Assembly (NCBI RefSeq): GCF_910594005.1
Contig: NC_057831.1
Coordinates: 40,506,001-40,570,000 of the forward strand
Direction: 5' to 3'
DNA from: Cervus elaphus
Taxonomy: Eukaryota; Chordata; Mammalia; Artiodactyla; Cervidae
DNA length: 64,000 nucleotides
Part shown: positions 32,414 to 45,523 of the stretch, piece by piece
How the letters are laid out: each line of letters begins with the position of its first letter
How positions within the stretch are numbered: the first letter of the stretch is position 1
The notes under the pieces: model-generated
The model's input: only the letters and a program-made list of their open reading frames with translations
Told to the model about the DNA's origin: nothing
Databases searched by the model: none
Position numbers and translations under genes: made by a program

Positions 32414-33634
32414 GTTAGTTGCCTTTTAAGTCTATTTTGATTTTATTTTCGTTTCCCTCTTTCTTTTAAAGCTACATAGATTTCATGGTGTGTACATGGT
32501 AAAAGGAATGTTGACTAAAATGAAATCTGATATGAATATGTCAAATCAGTCATTCCTTGATATGTGGATAGCTATACCAAACACTTACAAAAGGGTGTCT
32601 GAAATGCACTTTACCAATTTCTGGAAGGCTGCAAAAGAAACTCTCTGAGTGGGCAGAAGTGGCAAAAAAGAAAGACTAATGCTTTTTAGTTTCTTCTTGT
32701 CTGTATGCTTTTCCTTTTTTAAAGACATTCCAAATATATTATTTTTATCATGAAAAATGTAAGTCAATTAGTGCAGTAGGTAGACTGTAGGTAGAAAAAA
32801 TGTTAAATAGTGAGAATTTTCCCATAATTTTAAATTAATATCTTCAGTATTTTGAAACATGAAAAATATTAAAAGGTGTATACATTTATTAAAACATTTT
32901 ATAAGATAAAAATTACAAAGCCCAAGAAGTTGGTTTTTTTTTAAAATGATGTCAAACTCATAGAAAGTCACGTGTACTAGGCAGTATTTTTAAAGCATAA
33001 AAAGATCATATTAAATCCTTGGCACTTATAGTCTGTATGATTTTCCAAATATATCAGGGTCTGGGAAGGGAAGTCCTATAGTGACAAGGTTGGTCAGCAT
33101 GTCCTGGGAGTCATCATGTAATCTTTGTTGAATTTTTAATCTTAGAAATTCAGAATTATACCTAATATTATTGTATTTTTACTCATTCAGCTTACAAAAG
33201 TTTCAAGTGCCAAGTTCAGGCACATTATCCTAAAAGGGTGTGCTTGTCTTGACAGCTCCAGTTGTTTATATGGCATTAGCAGTATGATTCAAAGGCTAAC
33301 ATGGACTATATTTTACAGCAGATCTGTCTCCTCTTCACTTTTTTTCTGCTACATAGTTCAGATGATTAATCAGTTGTTCACTTATTCTTACTATGTGCAG
33401 AGTTAAGTTAAAAAGCATGAAAAAAAAAAGTTATGTCTTATTTGAGAATGTAAAAAATATAGTCTATACATTCTCTGTGGATTAATGCATCCAATACCAT
33501 CCTTGGTCAAATGTTGTTTTTTTTACAAGTACTAAAGCAATTGGTGGTTTGGGACAGAGACTTCTAAGGCCTGATTCTATCTCAGGAAACACAGTGGCCA
33601 TTATTCTGTCACAAGTGTATGGACATATTCTTGT

Positions 33635-33701
33635 CCATATATATGTCCATATATATATATATATTCTTGTCCAAATATATAAATATTTATATTTATATAT
33701 A

Positions 33702-33737
<36 letters not shown>

Positions 33738-33770
33738 CACGCACACACACACACACACACTCTCTCTCAG
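33635..33770. repeat. Compound microsatellite with GT-TA-AC palindrome
   Basis: TA-rich blocks, then a TG run (33702-33714), a TA run (to about 33737), and an AC run (33737-33760), ending in TCTCTCTC. The TG-TA-AC order makes a near-perfect inverted repeat of about 50 bp centred near 33726. Confidence 0.93.
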
Positions 33771-34040
33771 GAGCGAGCTTGGCAGTATGATAGTGCTTTA
33801 AATCACCACGTGGTTTCATGTACTGCCTAAATTTCATGCTTATGTTTATAAAAGATGTCTCCTATTTCCAAGAACCTGCTGCTGACTAAATTGCTTTTAA
33901 AAGCAGTCAAATCATTTTCTATTATTTGAATCCCAAACATAACTAGGAATGAAGTTTCAACTTCTTTATAGCACTCAGAGTGACTTTTGTAAGTAAAAAG
34001 AAACTCTGTAATTAGCTGACAGATAGTTAAGTTGAACTCT

Positions 34041-34259
34041 GTTGTTATTGTTATTCAGTTGCTAAGTCATGTCCAATTCTTTGTGACCTCATCAACTGCA
34101 GGCCACCAGGCTCCTCTGTCCATGAGATTGTCCAGGCAAGAATACTGGAGTGGGTTGCCATTTCCTTCTCCAGGGCATCTTCCCAACCCAGAGACCAAAC
34201 CCATGTATCCTGCTTGGCAGGGGGATTCTTCACCACTGAGCTACCTGGGAAGCCCCAAA
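34041..34259 (-). mobile_element. Bov-tA SINE, antisense (cluster member 1)
   Basis: CAGTTGCTAAGTCATGTCCA, GGCAAGAATACTGGAGTGGG and TGAGCTACCTGGGAAGCCCC in minus orientation. Short duplicated flank GAACTCT (34034-34040, 34260-34266). Confidence 0.93.
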
Positions 34260-34311
34260 GAACTCTATAAATATGAGCAATAAAGATTTGAGCAATAAGT
34301 TCTATAAAATA

Positions 34312-34518
34312 GGACTTCCCTGGTGGTTCAGACGGTAAAGACTCCGCCTGCCAGAGCAGGATACCTGGGTTCAGTCCCTGGGTTGGGAAGACCTGTAGAG
34401 CAGGAAGTGGAAACCCACTCTGGTATTCTTGCCTGGAGAGTCCCATGGACAGAGAAGCCTGGCAGACTACAGTCTGTGGGTCACAAACAGTCAGACTTGA
34501 CTGACTGACTTTCACTTG
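34312..34518 (+). mobile_element. Bov-tA SINE, sense (cluster member 2)
   Basis: GGACTTCCCTGGTGGTTCAG, CAGTCCCTGGGTTGGGAAGA, GCCTGGAGAGTCCCATGGAC and GACTGACTGACTTTCACTTG. It begins 52 bp after the end of the antisense copy, forming an inverted pair. Confidence 0.92.
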
Positions 34519-34565
34519 TTTACTTGCTTTGTATAAAACAGCAACAAAGCACTTACCCGAAGATG

Positions 34566-34783
34566 TGTGTGTGCTCAGTCACTTCAGTTGTGTCTGACTC
34601 TTGGCGATCCCATGGACTGTAGCTAACCAGGCTCCTCTGTCCATGGGGATTCTCCAGGCAAGAATGCTGGAGTAGGTCGCTATGCCCTCCTCCAGGGGAT
34701 CTTCCTGACCCAGGGATTGGACCCGCGTCTCTTATGTCTCCTGCATTGGCAGGCAGATTCTTTACCACTAGCGTCACCTGGGA
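34566..34783 (-). mobile_element. Bov-tA SINE, antisense (cluster member 3)
   Basis: CTCAGTCACTTCAGTTGTGT, GGCAAGAATGCTGGAGTAGG and CACTAGCGTCACCTGGGAAT in minus orientation, 47 bp after the previous SINE. Confidence 0.93.
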
Positions 34784-37700
34784 ATAGGGGTCCAGATGCA
34801 AACAAGTGTCTAACTGAACCCATGGCCTGCATTCTAACTTCGGGACCTTCCCCTGGAATTAGTCCCTTCTTATTTGCTGCCATCTTCCAGATTTGGCATT
34901 TTTCACATGCCATAGTGGTTCTGACTCATCCTCAGTGCCAAACAAGCTTTCCTTCTGCTGCCTCCTCAGCGTGCTATAAATAATTGACCCTCATGCGCTT
35001 TTGAAAAGGGTAAATCCATAGTCACAAAATTCAGATGCAGACAAGCAATCTACATAATCTAGACATGAAAACAAGAAAGTGTCTAATTGGTGCCTGTATA
35101 GTTAATATCCTGATGACCAGGCTACCTTCCATTACATAGGGCAGGTGGGATACTGATGAATTTATGAAGCTAATGGGAAAGGCTCAAATTTCTCATCCAG
35201 GCACTAAAATGTATCAACTCTGGGGCCTCTCACAATCTTTAATGACATCTGTCCCACTTCATTTTGATGTTTGAGAATAATGTGGAAGAATGGAAGAATG
35301 TATAAGAAAACACTTGAAAATGTTAGATGTCTATACTCCAGAAATATCATGGGCTCTCATAGAGGACAAGTTCAAGTTTTCCATCATTTAATTTCAATTG
35401 TCATTGCTACAGTGACATAGTTTAGATGATTGATGTCATTCTCAATGATGGAGGAATTCTAACAAACTTTTGATAGAGAAAATTCTACCTAAAATAAGTT
35501 ATATTCATGAAGGAAGTTTCTCCCCCAGTGGTTTTCAGTATTGTCTTTTTAAAAAATTATTATTTTTCATTTTATTTACCATACTCACATCCAAAGGAAA
35601 AGATTTATTTACCAATAAGCCTTTGGTTTTCTTTGCCCTCTTATTATACTTTGAAGTATAAGGAAATATTGAATACTGAAGAACTCTTCAATTTGGCTGC
35701 CTTTTTTTAGGGTTTTTTGTATATTTTTGGATTTTCGTGATCTGTTATTAACAATGGCTCCTTCTCTCATTAATTATGCCTCAAGATGTGTAAAGGCTGT
35801 TTATCAGTGTCAATATAGTTGCAGTTGTACTTGCAGTCTGTTTTAACTAGAGAGAGTACTTTGGCAGCCTAATTATACTGTGTGGTTTGCATTCATCTTC
35901 CCACCTTTCAAACCTTCTTAAATGTATTTGAATCTTAGAAAAGATTTTAAGGATCCTATTTGCTCTGTAGTTAATAGACAAGGCCCATTGAGCCCAGAAC
36001 AACAGTTTAGCTTAACCAAGCCTTAGTCAATATAATTTGGACTGATTTATTCTGAAAACAAAATTAAATATTTCTGCAGTTTTTGTGGTTGTTGGAATTG
36101 GCTGCATTATTTAGACATAATGTTCCAGCGAGGAAGTACTGAAAAACACCTCCTTTTTTATTTATTTATTTGAAGAGGTAAATTTTTCCACTTAAAAAAA
36201 TTCAAAAGATATTTATTGAGAAAATACATCATTCAGGATACTGTGCTCAGAATTGAAAGTGATATGAGAATACATAAAACATTAGCCCTTGTCAAGCTGT
36301 TTGGCTTTGATTCTTCATTGGAAGTTCAGATTAGGTCAGTTATTTCACCAGTATGAAGCAGTCATTTCTCATTCCAAGAAAGTGAATGGCAAAATATAGC
36401 TACTTGACTAGTTTTTAAATAAAGAGAATAGTTTCTGAATACAAAGTGTAATCAAACTTTCTGGCCAATGAGCATTATAGAGCCACACATTTCATATCAT
36501 ATAGAACAAAAGTGAGAATATAAAATGGTTTTCTTTTTTGAAACATATTAATTCCCACACTTATAATATATTTCCTTGAGCCTTCCTGTTTAGAATTATG
36601 ATAAACTTTATCTCATGAGAGATTGCACTCTGGCAGTGTTCGTTATGTGGGTGTCCCATTTTGCACACCCTTTGAACCAAGAGGACATTTGTCAGTGGCT
36701 AATATATCTTCAAAAATTCACAGCCCCTCAAGATCAGTTCTCTATATTTCTATACTAACAGTTAGATTTGATTAAGTTTAGAGATGTGGGTATGCTCTGG
36801 ATAGTTTACTGATCATATTATGAATGTCAGTTAACTATTGCTAATTGATAGAACAAATTTCAGGGTAGTAAACACAAGTAAGAAAGCATCAGATTATTGT
36901 TAAAAGGAACCCTTAAGAAGAATTAACTCTTTTATGAAAATAAGAAGCAGAAACTCTCTGCTCATAAGTAATTCTTTACTTACTGATGGAAATAAATTCA
37001 TTTATTATTATCACTACTGATAGCGATACTGACTATTCGGATTGGCGACTGGGCATCTGCTCATGTTAATGTGCTCTGGTGCCTGGGATTATAACAATGA
37101 GCAAACCATGGAACAAATAGGACTGGCCTGGTTCAGTGAAAGAAGAGGAAACAAATACTTTTCTTTCAGGTCTGATTCAATTAACCTGTTCTGGAATGAC
37201 TCCCATAATCCCATCAGCTGTGTCCACCATCTAATACAGTCCATCCGTCTCCCTGCAAGGTCTGTGAGAGGAGAGAGGATTGTATTCTTTATATGAATAA
37301 GAACAAATGAGAAATGTACAATTTTTAAGGAATTGCATGGAATTTTTAAAATTGGATAATGAAAAACAGGATAATGAAAATTCAGGTCTGTTTATCTTAA
37401 TCTTTCTCAAACATGCCATTTACACTCATACTTCCTATTGATTCCAGAGTTCATCCTCTCTGTTTCCCATTGGGAGAGTCATCATTTGGCAGACAAGATT
37501 ATCAGGATACCTGAGTTAACAGGGTAGTCTCTCAAGTCCAGCCTGCAAGGGCATACTTGAGGCTGGGATCTCAGAACACGAATCTGCTACCAGTGTTCCT
37601 TACTCTCTCTTCTTTCTTATATTATCCCTTATGCCATCCAGGCCTCCTTCTCCTTAACATTTATAAAGTATTTTCCTCTGAAAAGCAATCAAATAAGTGC

Positions 37701-39866
37701 TGTCTTTCACATTTTTCAACAGCCATTGAGTATCTAATTTGTGGCAGATAACTTGCTGGCAAATATAATGACAATGAAGGGATACAAAACTATAAATAAA
37801 GCTATCCATCCCTTACCCTCAAGTAGTGTAACTTTAGGAAGTGAAATATCGATTTATTTACAGTAGGTTGCCTATTTTTGATAGCTTTCCTTTCTGTGCC
37901 AATTCATGCAGAGTAGAATTAGTAGCATTTTTCCAGGTTTTTCTTGACTGAAGGAAGCGCTCACAATGCAGATATTTGAAGAATGATGTGTTTGACCCTC
38001 CAGAACTCTGTGGCTGGGGAATGCCATCAGGAATTCAACCAGACTTCCTCCTTTGTTATAAGTGTATTTGAAAATGTCATAACCGATTAAATTTAACACT
38101 AGAATTCTGGTTCAGTTATCCAGATTGTGGTCATACGTTACCTTTCCATTTTTATTAATATTAATGATCCTTTCATATTAAAAAAGAAACTAGCTTGGTA
38201 AAGTTTATCAATAGGAATAAGAACAGGCTGCTGCGGAATCCTTCCCACCCCCTTCATACATCCATGGTCCCCTGAATGGACCCTGAGATTATTTCTGTTT
38301 CAGAGAAGAGAGAAACTAATCTGCTTATATTAGCAAAAACTAGTGAGAGTTAAGCATTCCAACGGTGTCATATGCCTATATCTAAAATCATTTGTTATGT
38401 TTGTAAATATGGCCAATTTGGACATACAGTGCTAATTTTTGGAAAAATATACATGAGATACTTACTAATTAAAACCCACACTTTCTTATTGCTCAGTTAG
38501 TGAAAAAAATGAATAATCAACAGAGTTGAGCTGGAAAATTCCTGGAACCCTGATCTAGGGACAACCTCTTCTCTGTTAAGCAGGTTTGAGAACTGAGTAA
38601 GCTTCTGCAAGTTACGCTGTTGCCTAAATTTCTTGGTAGATGGAAAGCAACTAATTGTCAATCCAACAGCTCTCCAAAAATGTTTTCTTTTCTAAATGGC
38701 ACAGTTTACCTTGCCAAGAGAAGTCTCTTTAAGGGTAATAGTGAATTTTGCATCTGTGTGTATATTTTTCATTAATAAATAAGATAATAAATTATTCAGC
38801 CAGTTTGTAGGGCATGATGCTGTCCATATACCAGTCACTAAATGAAACTTAAGGGAAACTTAAGCATCTATCTTTGTCTCTAATTTTTCCAGATTTTAAC
38901 TCCTCCAGAGTAAGGACTTTGTCATGTACATCCTTTTATTTGCTAATTCTAGTTCCAAATAGTTTCTCCCTAATATATTATTATGAAAATTGTTAAACTG
39001 AAGTTAAGTTTGAATTTTAGTCAAGTTAAACAGCCACTCCAGAATACATATAAAATAATTCTACTATATGTTGTTAATTTCCTCTTATACTATTCTTACT
39101 AGTTTCAGGAAAAATTTAATATTATCTCTCATGGATTATATGATCATTATTCGTTGATTTGACAAAGAATCACCACAGTTAAGAATTTTCAACAGTGCCA
39201 TAAGTTAAACCAGTATATTTTAAGAAAAAGCATGTTTAAGAAATATGTCTTTATAGAAAATGTAAGTCGTTTTTAGTGACAAGGCTCAACTCAGGTGTCA
39301 TCTACCTACCACAAGCTTTGATGACTTTGATGTAATATAATAAAACACTTTCAAGATTATTATTTTGTAATTAATGATAATAGAGATGTTGGTAGTTGTT
39401 TTTCATTGCAACTGTCATTCAAAGTTCAAACCAGTCTCCAGATTTATTGTCAAGTAGATGAAACAGAAATTAGACTCACTTTTCTACCCCCCCTCCACCA
39501 CATAAGACAGTAGTTTATGAGTCTCTTGCCATTATCACCTTTTAACCCTAAAAGGAGGAGAATCTTCATTACTATTTGGGTGGCCTGTCCTGCAATCCTC
39601 ACCATTTAATGCCAATGCCTCTTGGAGAGAGGGCCAAGGACTGACTGGTCCAAGTCAACCAAAACTCAAAGTGCTTCATGGAGAGGCATCCAACTCTGGC
39701 AGCGAATGGAGGGCTAAACCATGCTGATACGCTCTTTTCAAACCTTGACTCTTGAAGTGTAAAGGTCATGGTTAGGGGCTACTTCCTCTCCTTGTTCATT
39801 GCTTATTACAGACACTGTTGGAGAAGCTTTAAAGAGTATTTCAGACATGGGAGAGAACAGTCACAT

Positions 39867-39957
39867 GGAATGAAATAAAAAAGGAAAGAGGCGGAAAGAA
39901 GGGAGGGAAGGAAAGATGTAAGGAGAAAAAGAGAATGAGGGAAGAAAAGAAATAGTT
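39867..39957 (+). repeat. Purine-rich (GA) tract
   Basis: About 90 bp with very few pyrimidines, such as GGAAAGAGGCGGAAAGAAGG and GAGGGAAGGAAAGATG. Simple-sequence type; could form unusual DNA structure. Confidence 0.75.
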
Positions 39958-40020
39958 GCATAAGTTGAAAGTTTTATTCCCCACTATAAACCCCCAGTAA
40001 TTTAGAATTTACCAGCTTTT

Positions 40021-40640
40021 TTGGTTTACTAGTGCTACTATAACAAACTATCACAAACTGGGTGATTTAAATTATAAGAATTTAATGTCTCACAGTTCTG
40101 GAGGTTAGAAGTCCAAACTCAAGGTATCGGTGGCATTAGATCCTTTTGAGAGAAGGACCTGTTGCAGACATCTTTGCTTGGCCTGTCGAAGGCCGTCTTC
40201 ACTCCCTGTCCGTTGCATGGGCTGCCCTCTGTGCCGGGTTTCCTTGTTCTATAGGAGCATCATGGGCTTCCCCAGTGGCTCAGGGGTAATGAGTTCACCT
40301 GCGGTGCAGGAGCTGCAGGAGGCACAGGGTCAATCCTGGGTTGGGAAGATCCCCTGGAAGAGGCATGGCAACCCACTGCAGTGTTCTTGCCTGGAGAATC
40401 CCATGCAGAGAGTAGCCTGGCGGGCTACAGTCCCAAGGATTGCAAAGAGTTGGACACGACTGAGCACATGCACCTGTAGGGACATCAGCCATACCGGATT
40501 AGGGCCCACCTACAGACCTCATGTTAACCTGATTACTTCTGTAAAAGCCCTATCTCCAAATAAGATCCCATTCTGAGGTACTGAGGGACTGCACCATATT
40601 TTTGAGGGGGAACTAGGGGGAAACACAATTCAACCCATGA
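40021..40640. mobile_element. Old mammalian dispersed repeat, split by a Bov-tA
   Basis: Left half: ACTATAACAAACTATCACAA, GTCTCACAGTTCTGGAGGTT. Right half: TTAGGGCCCACCTACAGACC, TATCTCCAAATAAGATCCCA, CACAATTCAACCCATGAC. Both halves are continuous parts of a very common old repeat in mammals; family name not certain. The SINE at 40263-40475 sits between them. Confidence 0.75.
40263..40475 (+). mobile_element. Bov-tA SINE, sense, nested
   Basis: GGGCTTCCCCAGTGGCTCAG head, CAATCCTGGGTTGGGAAGAT, GGACACGACTGAGCACATGC tail. Flanks ATAGGAGCATCA (40251-40262) and GTAGGGACATCA (40476-40487) form an imperfect duplication. Confidence 0.93.
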
Positions 40641-40879
40641 CACTACATCACTATATTTCAAACTCTTGATTTTTGCCCCAGAAAACCTGATCTTTTCAGT
40701 GTTCTCCATGTCTCTGAAAGGTAGTTCCAGTCTTCATACCAGAAATCTAGAAGTTCCAGACAGTTTCCTCTCTCCCCTATGCCCACCCAATCCAACACCA
40801 GTTCCCATCTATTTTGTTTCCGAAATGTCTCTCCCGACTATCTACATCTCCTCTACGATCACCTGAGTACCGAGTCATC

Positions 40880-41430
40880 TCTCACCCATTTGTATTTGTC
40901 TCTGTTCAGTCCATCCTCCACTAGAGCCAGAATGTTCTTTCCAAGATACCGATGCCATCTGGCCATCCTCCATCATAAAACCCTTCAGTGGCACCCACTG
41001 TTCATTAAGTAAAGACATTCTACCTTGTGGCCCCTGGTACCCGCTGTGACCTTCTCTGCCACCATGCTCTCCCAGCTCACTCCCAGTGTCTCCGAGCTCA
41101 TGTTTTCCATGTCACCTCCTGCATAGAACCTCTGCAAGTGCTCTTTATCCCCTCTTCACCTACAATCCAAGCCCTACTTCTTCAGAAAAGAAAAACACCT
41201 CCCTTAGTTGCCCTTCTAGAGCAAACCAGAGCACTTATTAGCCTTCATCACTCAGGCTATTTTATAGTTACTTGTGAAATTATTGGATCAATATCTTTCT
41301 CCTCCTCCTCTCATGTATGAGCTCCATGAGAACAAGGATATCATTTTTTTTATTCACCATCATACTCCTAGCATTAACACAAGTCTTCTTATATAGTATG
41401 TACTCAAAATATATGGTGATGTTAAAAATC
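40880..41430 (+). mobile_element. L2 LINE 3' end, sense
   Basis: CATCCTCCATCATAAAACCC, TCAGTGGCACCCACTGTTCA, CACCATGCTCTCCCAGCTCA, ATGTCACCTCCTGCATAGAA, ATGAGCTCCATGAGAACAAG follow L2 consensus order. Ancient. Confidence 0.8.
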
Positions 41431-44072
41431 TGGTAGTCGGCTACCAGAATCATTTGTTAAAAAAAATGCAAAGGCAGATCTCACCATAGATATCAGGCAA
41501 GAAGTTTGTGAAAGAGTTCTAAAACTATTTCAGTGAGTATGGTAATAAGGAATGCAAATAAAAAGATGACTTAAGACACCAGAAGTACAAATGAAGATGA
41601 AGGAAGGGCTGCACGTGTTTAAGAAGTAGGGAACTTTAAAATTAGGTCCACGGATCTAAACTGAAGCAGGACACAGGGCCAGCTCCAGGCACTGTTTCCC
41701 GTAGGAATTATCAATTACACTGAGATTTCTGCCTCGTTGCAGTAATACGCACAGTATTGGTACCTCAGTGGAATTAAGGTACATGCCGACACTGTTCTTT
41801 CTCAGCACTGATGCAGTAATGTTGTTTGGTTCAGCTAAGGCATGATACTTCCTTTGCTGACTTGCTATCTGCCATCTCTTTAGAAGCACTTTGCCTTTAA
41901 AAAAAATTTTTTTTTATAGCCACAGTTGACCTTGCACAACTTCAATTCCAGAACTTCATTTTACTCGTAAAGAACTGGGGTCCAGAACAATAAAATAGTT
42001 CACTTCTCTGCAACCAGTCCATTGTTTTATATCAAATAAGTCGCAGAAGATTATTCCAAGCAGGAACCCACATGTCATTTCACCCAAGTGATAATCGTTT
42101 CTCCCCAGGATCTCTTTGTGCTGGTTCACTCTTCACTCCAAACAGAGCATTAACTCTGATGATCCAGCTTTTACTGCTCCACCCACAAGGTGACCGTAGC
42201 ATTTGTCACCCAAAGCAGGGCATGTGTATGTGAGTGCATGGGGACACTATTGAAAATCACCTTGGGACAGCAGGTATAACGCAGGACTGTCCGGAGCAAG
42301 CCAGGGTGTACAGTCATATTACTGCTACATCGGGTCCTTCAGAAAGACCACATATACAGATGCTCAGTAAGCAGTGGGTTACATCTTCTTCTGGACTCTG
42401 AGGATAACTTGTGGGAGTGGGCATCTCTCCTGCCTTACTGCGTCAACAGCAATCATTAGCATAACTATAGAACGTAATCATTTCAAACCTCACTGTCTGC
42501 CGTACTTAACTGACAGACACAATCAGGAAGAGGTGATCTAAAACCTAGATGTCACTTTCTTACCAAAAAAAAAAAAAAAACTTCTGTTTAGGACACGTGC
42601 TGTTCTTTCTTCACAATTTTCAGTTGATCATTCACTAACTTCTGTAATCTTGAGAAAGTAACAGTACATTCCCTGGCTGACTCCTCTATTTCTTCTCTAA
42701 ACAGAGGCAACCAGCCAACACACACACACAGAGCTTTGCCTTCTCATCAACAAAAATCACTGGAAGCTGGAAGCACAAAGAAGATTAATTTGCTCGTCTG
42801 ATCAAAAGTGAAATCACAAATGTCAGGCAACGATTGGGTTCTATGCTATTGTTTTGTCATTGGGGACTTTTAAGGGCTCAGGATGAAGTCAAATAAATAG
42901 GATTTCCTGGGATTTTGTGGAGTTGATTGGAGCCAAATTATGAATCCAATGTTTGCCTAGACTCTGTCTCTTGAGGGATTCATGAGCACCGAAATTTAAC
43001 CTGTATCTAAACACATTGCCCTTAACCATTCCAATGGCCTGACATACCTTCCCCTCAATGCCATGTTAGAAATGTAAAGACCTGCTTATAAGTTAATAGA
43101 TCATAGTTCACCTTTCCATCCATTCTGTCATTTCACACACTCCATCATTTCAGGAGAGGAGGGAGCCCTTAATGATATGATATCAAGAAGGCCTTGGATC
43201 ATCAAAAAAAGAAAAGAAACAGATTCAGTTACTTTCCTTTCCTTTATTTTCCCCCTAATTTTTCCACTAACACAGCACTAGCTCTGACTATACATATGCC
43301 AAAAAGAAGAAGTGCATAATGTCCTCTCAATACTGTGAAGTTTGGGAGAAATAGTTCAGTAGTATTAATAATTAAAGCATATGAGTGCATTACTATTAGA
43401 GCCTTTTGTTTCCATTCTTCTCAGAAATCTAACACAGTGTTCAAATGTCCAGTTTTCCTTTTACTGGTTTAGGACTAGATAAACCTTCCTGCATTTGTCT
43501 ATGGAGCTTGCTTCATTTCCCATTTTATATTAAACTTCTATATCTTACCACTGTGAGATGTTATGTGAAAGCTGACTTCCCCCAAATACAGCAGAACACA
43601 ATATAATTAGAAGAAATTCAAGGAACAGTTCAATGAAAACACTTACTTTTAATATTTAAAAAGTGTTTAAGTGATGTTTAAAGGAAAGAACATAAGCTAG
43701 TTATTGTTAATGATGAGTGGCTAATCATTAAGTAGAAATTAAAGAGAAAAAATATCTAAAGGTGGAAGTGAAAGAAGTTGGATATAGGTCAACAAGATAG
43801 AGTTCTTTCCTTAAAAGGCATGAATGTTTCTTTCAATAAATATTATTTTATTATGTCATTATCCCAAACCCTAGAGAGATATAAAGACAAATATTCAAAA
43901 CACGTTGCTCTCAATGATCTTCCAATCAAAGAAAAGAAATGAGATAAACACTAATGAATACCCAGTGCACCCAAAGCAGTAGAACCCTACAAGCTTACCT
44001 TATATGGTTGTCATGAACATTAAGCAACTACATATTTATGCAATGTTTAATTAAAGCAGTCTGATACACAGC

Positions 44073-44298
44073 GTGCATGCATGCTCAGTCATGTCCAACT
44101 CTTTTTGACCCCGTGGACTGTAGCCCACCATGCTTCTCTGTCCATGGAATTTTCCAGGCAAGAATACTGGAGTGGATTGCCATTTTCCTTCTCCAGGTAG
44201 TCTTCCCAGTCCAGGAATTGAACTCACGTCTCTTGCATCTCCTGCACTGGGAAGATCTTTACCACTCTTTACCACTGAGCCACCTGGGAAGCTCGTCC
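44073..44298 (-). mobile_element. Bov-tA SINE, antisense
   Basis: GCTCAGTCATGTCCAACTCT, GGCAAGAATACTGGAGTGGA and CTGAGCCACCTGGGAAGCTC in minus orientation. Perfect 12-bp target-site duplication CTGATACACAGC at 44061-44072 and 44299-44310. Contains an internal 10-bp repeat (TTTACCACTC/TTTACCACTG). Confidence 0.95.
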
Positions 44299-44898
44299 CT
44301 GATACACAGCAGTAAGCACTGTTATACATGTTTATTAAGTCAATAAATAAATACATAAAATACATGTGCCTTAAGAGAATCACAAGCAAACATGATATAT
44401 AGAAATTATTGAAACAAATTGATGTATAATGCCACCCTTAATGACATGTAACAGATGGTTGAAAAGATCCAGGAAGATTTCATAAAGAATAGGTTATATA
44501 ATGGATGAGAAAATTGATAGCAGAACTTACTAAAGCTACTAAGGCAAAAGGAAGCACCATTAACCCAGGCATAGAGTTGAGATAAATTCATAACATAGTG
44601 AATAGACACAGGTGACAAGAATATAGGGTGGAAGATTGGGCTTTAAAAGTAAGTCAGGCAGTAATGGGAAACAGATAATGCTTTGTATTATTTGTTAGTA
44701 TTATCATATTTGGTGATACTTAAATGAAGATAAATCCTTTGGAAGTAACCAGCCAGTTTTACCAGAGTCAAATGTGCAGCTATGTGATGGTCACAATGAT
44801 CTATCATACACAACTTTAGCAATTAGCATTGCTGTTCTGATGGCTAAAGTAATTAGTATAGTTATTAGTCTTGATCAATGTGTTGCTATGGATTCTTA

Positions 44899-45112
44899 TG
44901 GGCTTCCCAGGTGGCTCATTTGTTAGAATCCACCTGCCAATACAAGAGACCTGGGTTCAGTCCCTAGGTCAGGAAGATCCCCAGGAGAAGGGAATGGATA
45001 CCCACTCCAGTAATCTTGCCTGGAGAATCCCACGGACAGAGGAGACTGGCAGGCTACAGTCCATGAGGTCACAAAAGAGTCAGACATGGTTGAGTGACTA
45101 AACAACAACAAC
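44899..45112 (+). mobile_element. Bov-tA SINE, sense
   Basis: GGGCTTCCCAGGTGGCTCAT head, CAGTCCCTAGGTCAGGAAGA, GCCTGGAGAATCCCACGGAC, tail ACTAAACAACAACAACA. About 600 bp from an opposite-strand copy (44073-44298). Confidence 0.93.
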
Positions 45113-45485
45113 ATGCTATTCTTTTAAGATAGATCCCTTATAAAATAATGAAATCTTGATATTGAGGTAGCTTTCACATGTAAGCTGGCATGCTCAGTCT
45201 TAAAGCTGTTGTTTAGTCAACAGTTTCTTAGACTGATCTCCTTTCTCACTCCTTTCCACCTTAAGTTTATGGAGAAATACTTAACAGAGAATAAAGGGTT
45301 GACTCCTGTTTTCTTCTCTTAGAAATGAAGTTCTTACTCTATGTTCTGTCTCCAGCTCAGACTTTCTCTGCTGGTAGACTGGGAGCTGACTAAGAACAGA
45401 GTCCATTACATCCATCCTTGTAAGCCCCCGCATCCAGTCCAATATCATCTAGTACATCCTTGTGAACTGTGGTTTAGAATGTCTT

Positions 45486-45523
45486 AATTGGATTGGATTG
45501 GATTGGATTGGATTGGATTGGAT
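45486..45523. repeat. GATTG pentanucleotide microsatellite
   Basis: AATTG then six GATTG units and a final GAT; perfect array, likely length-variable. Confidence 0.95.

Noticed and set aside
45486..45523. CRISPR-like short repeats
   Set aside because: A simple pentanucleotide microsatellite without spacers, in a vertebrate genome.
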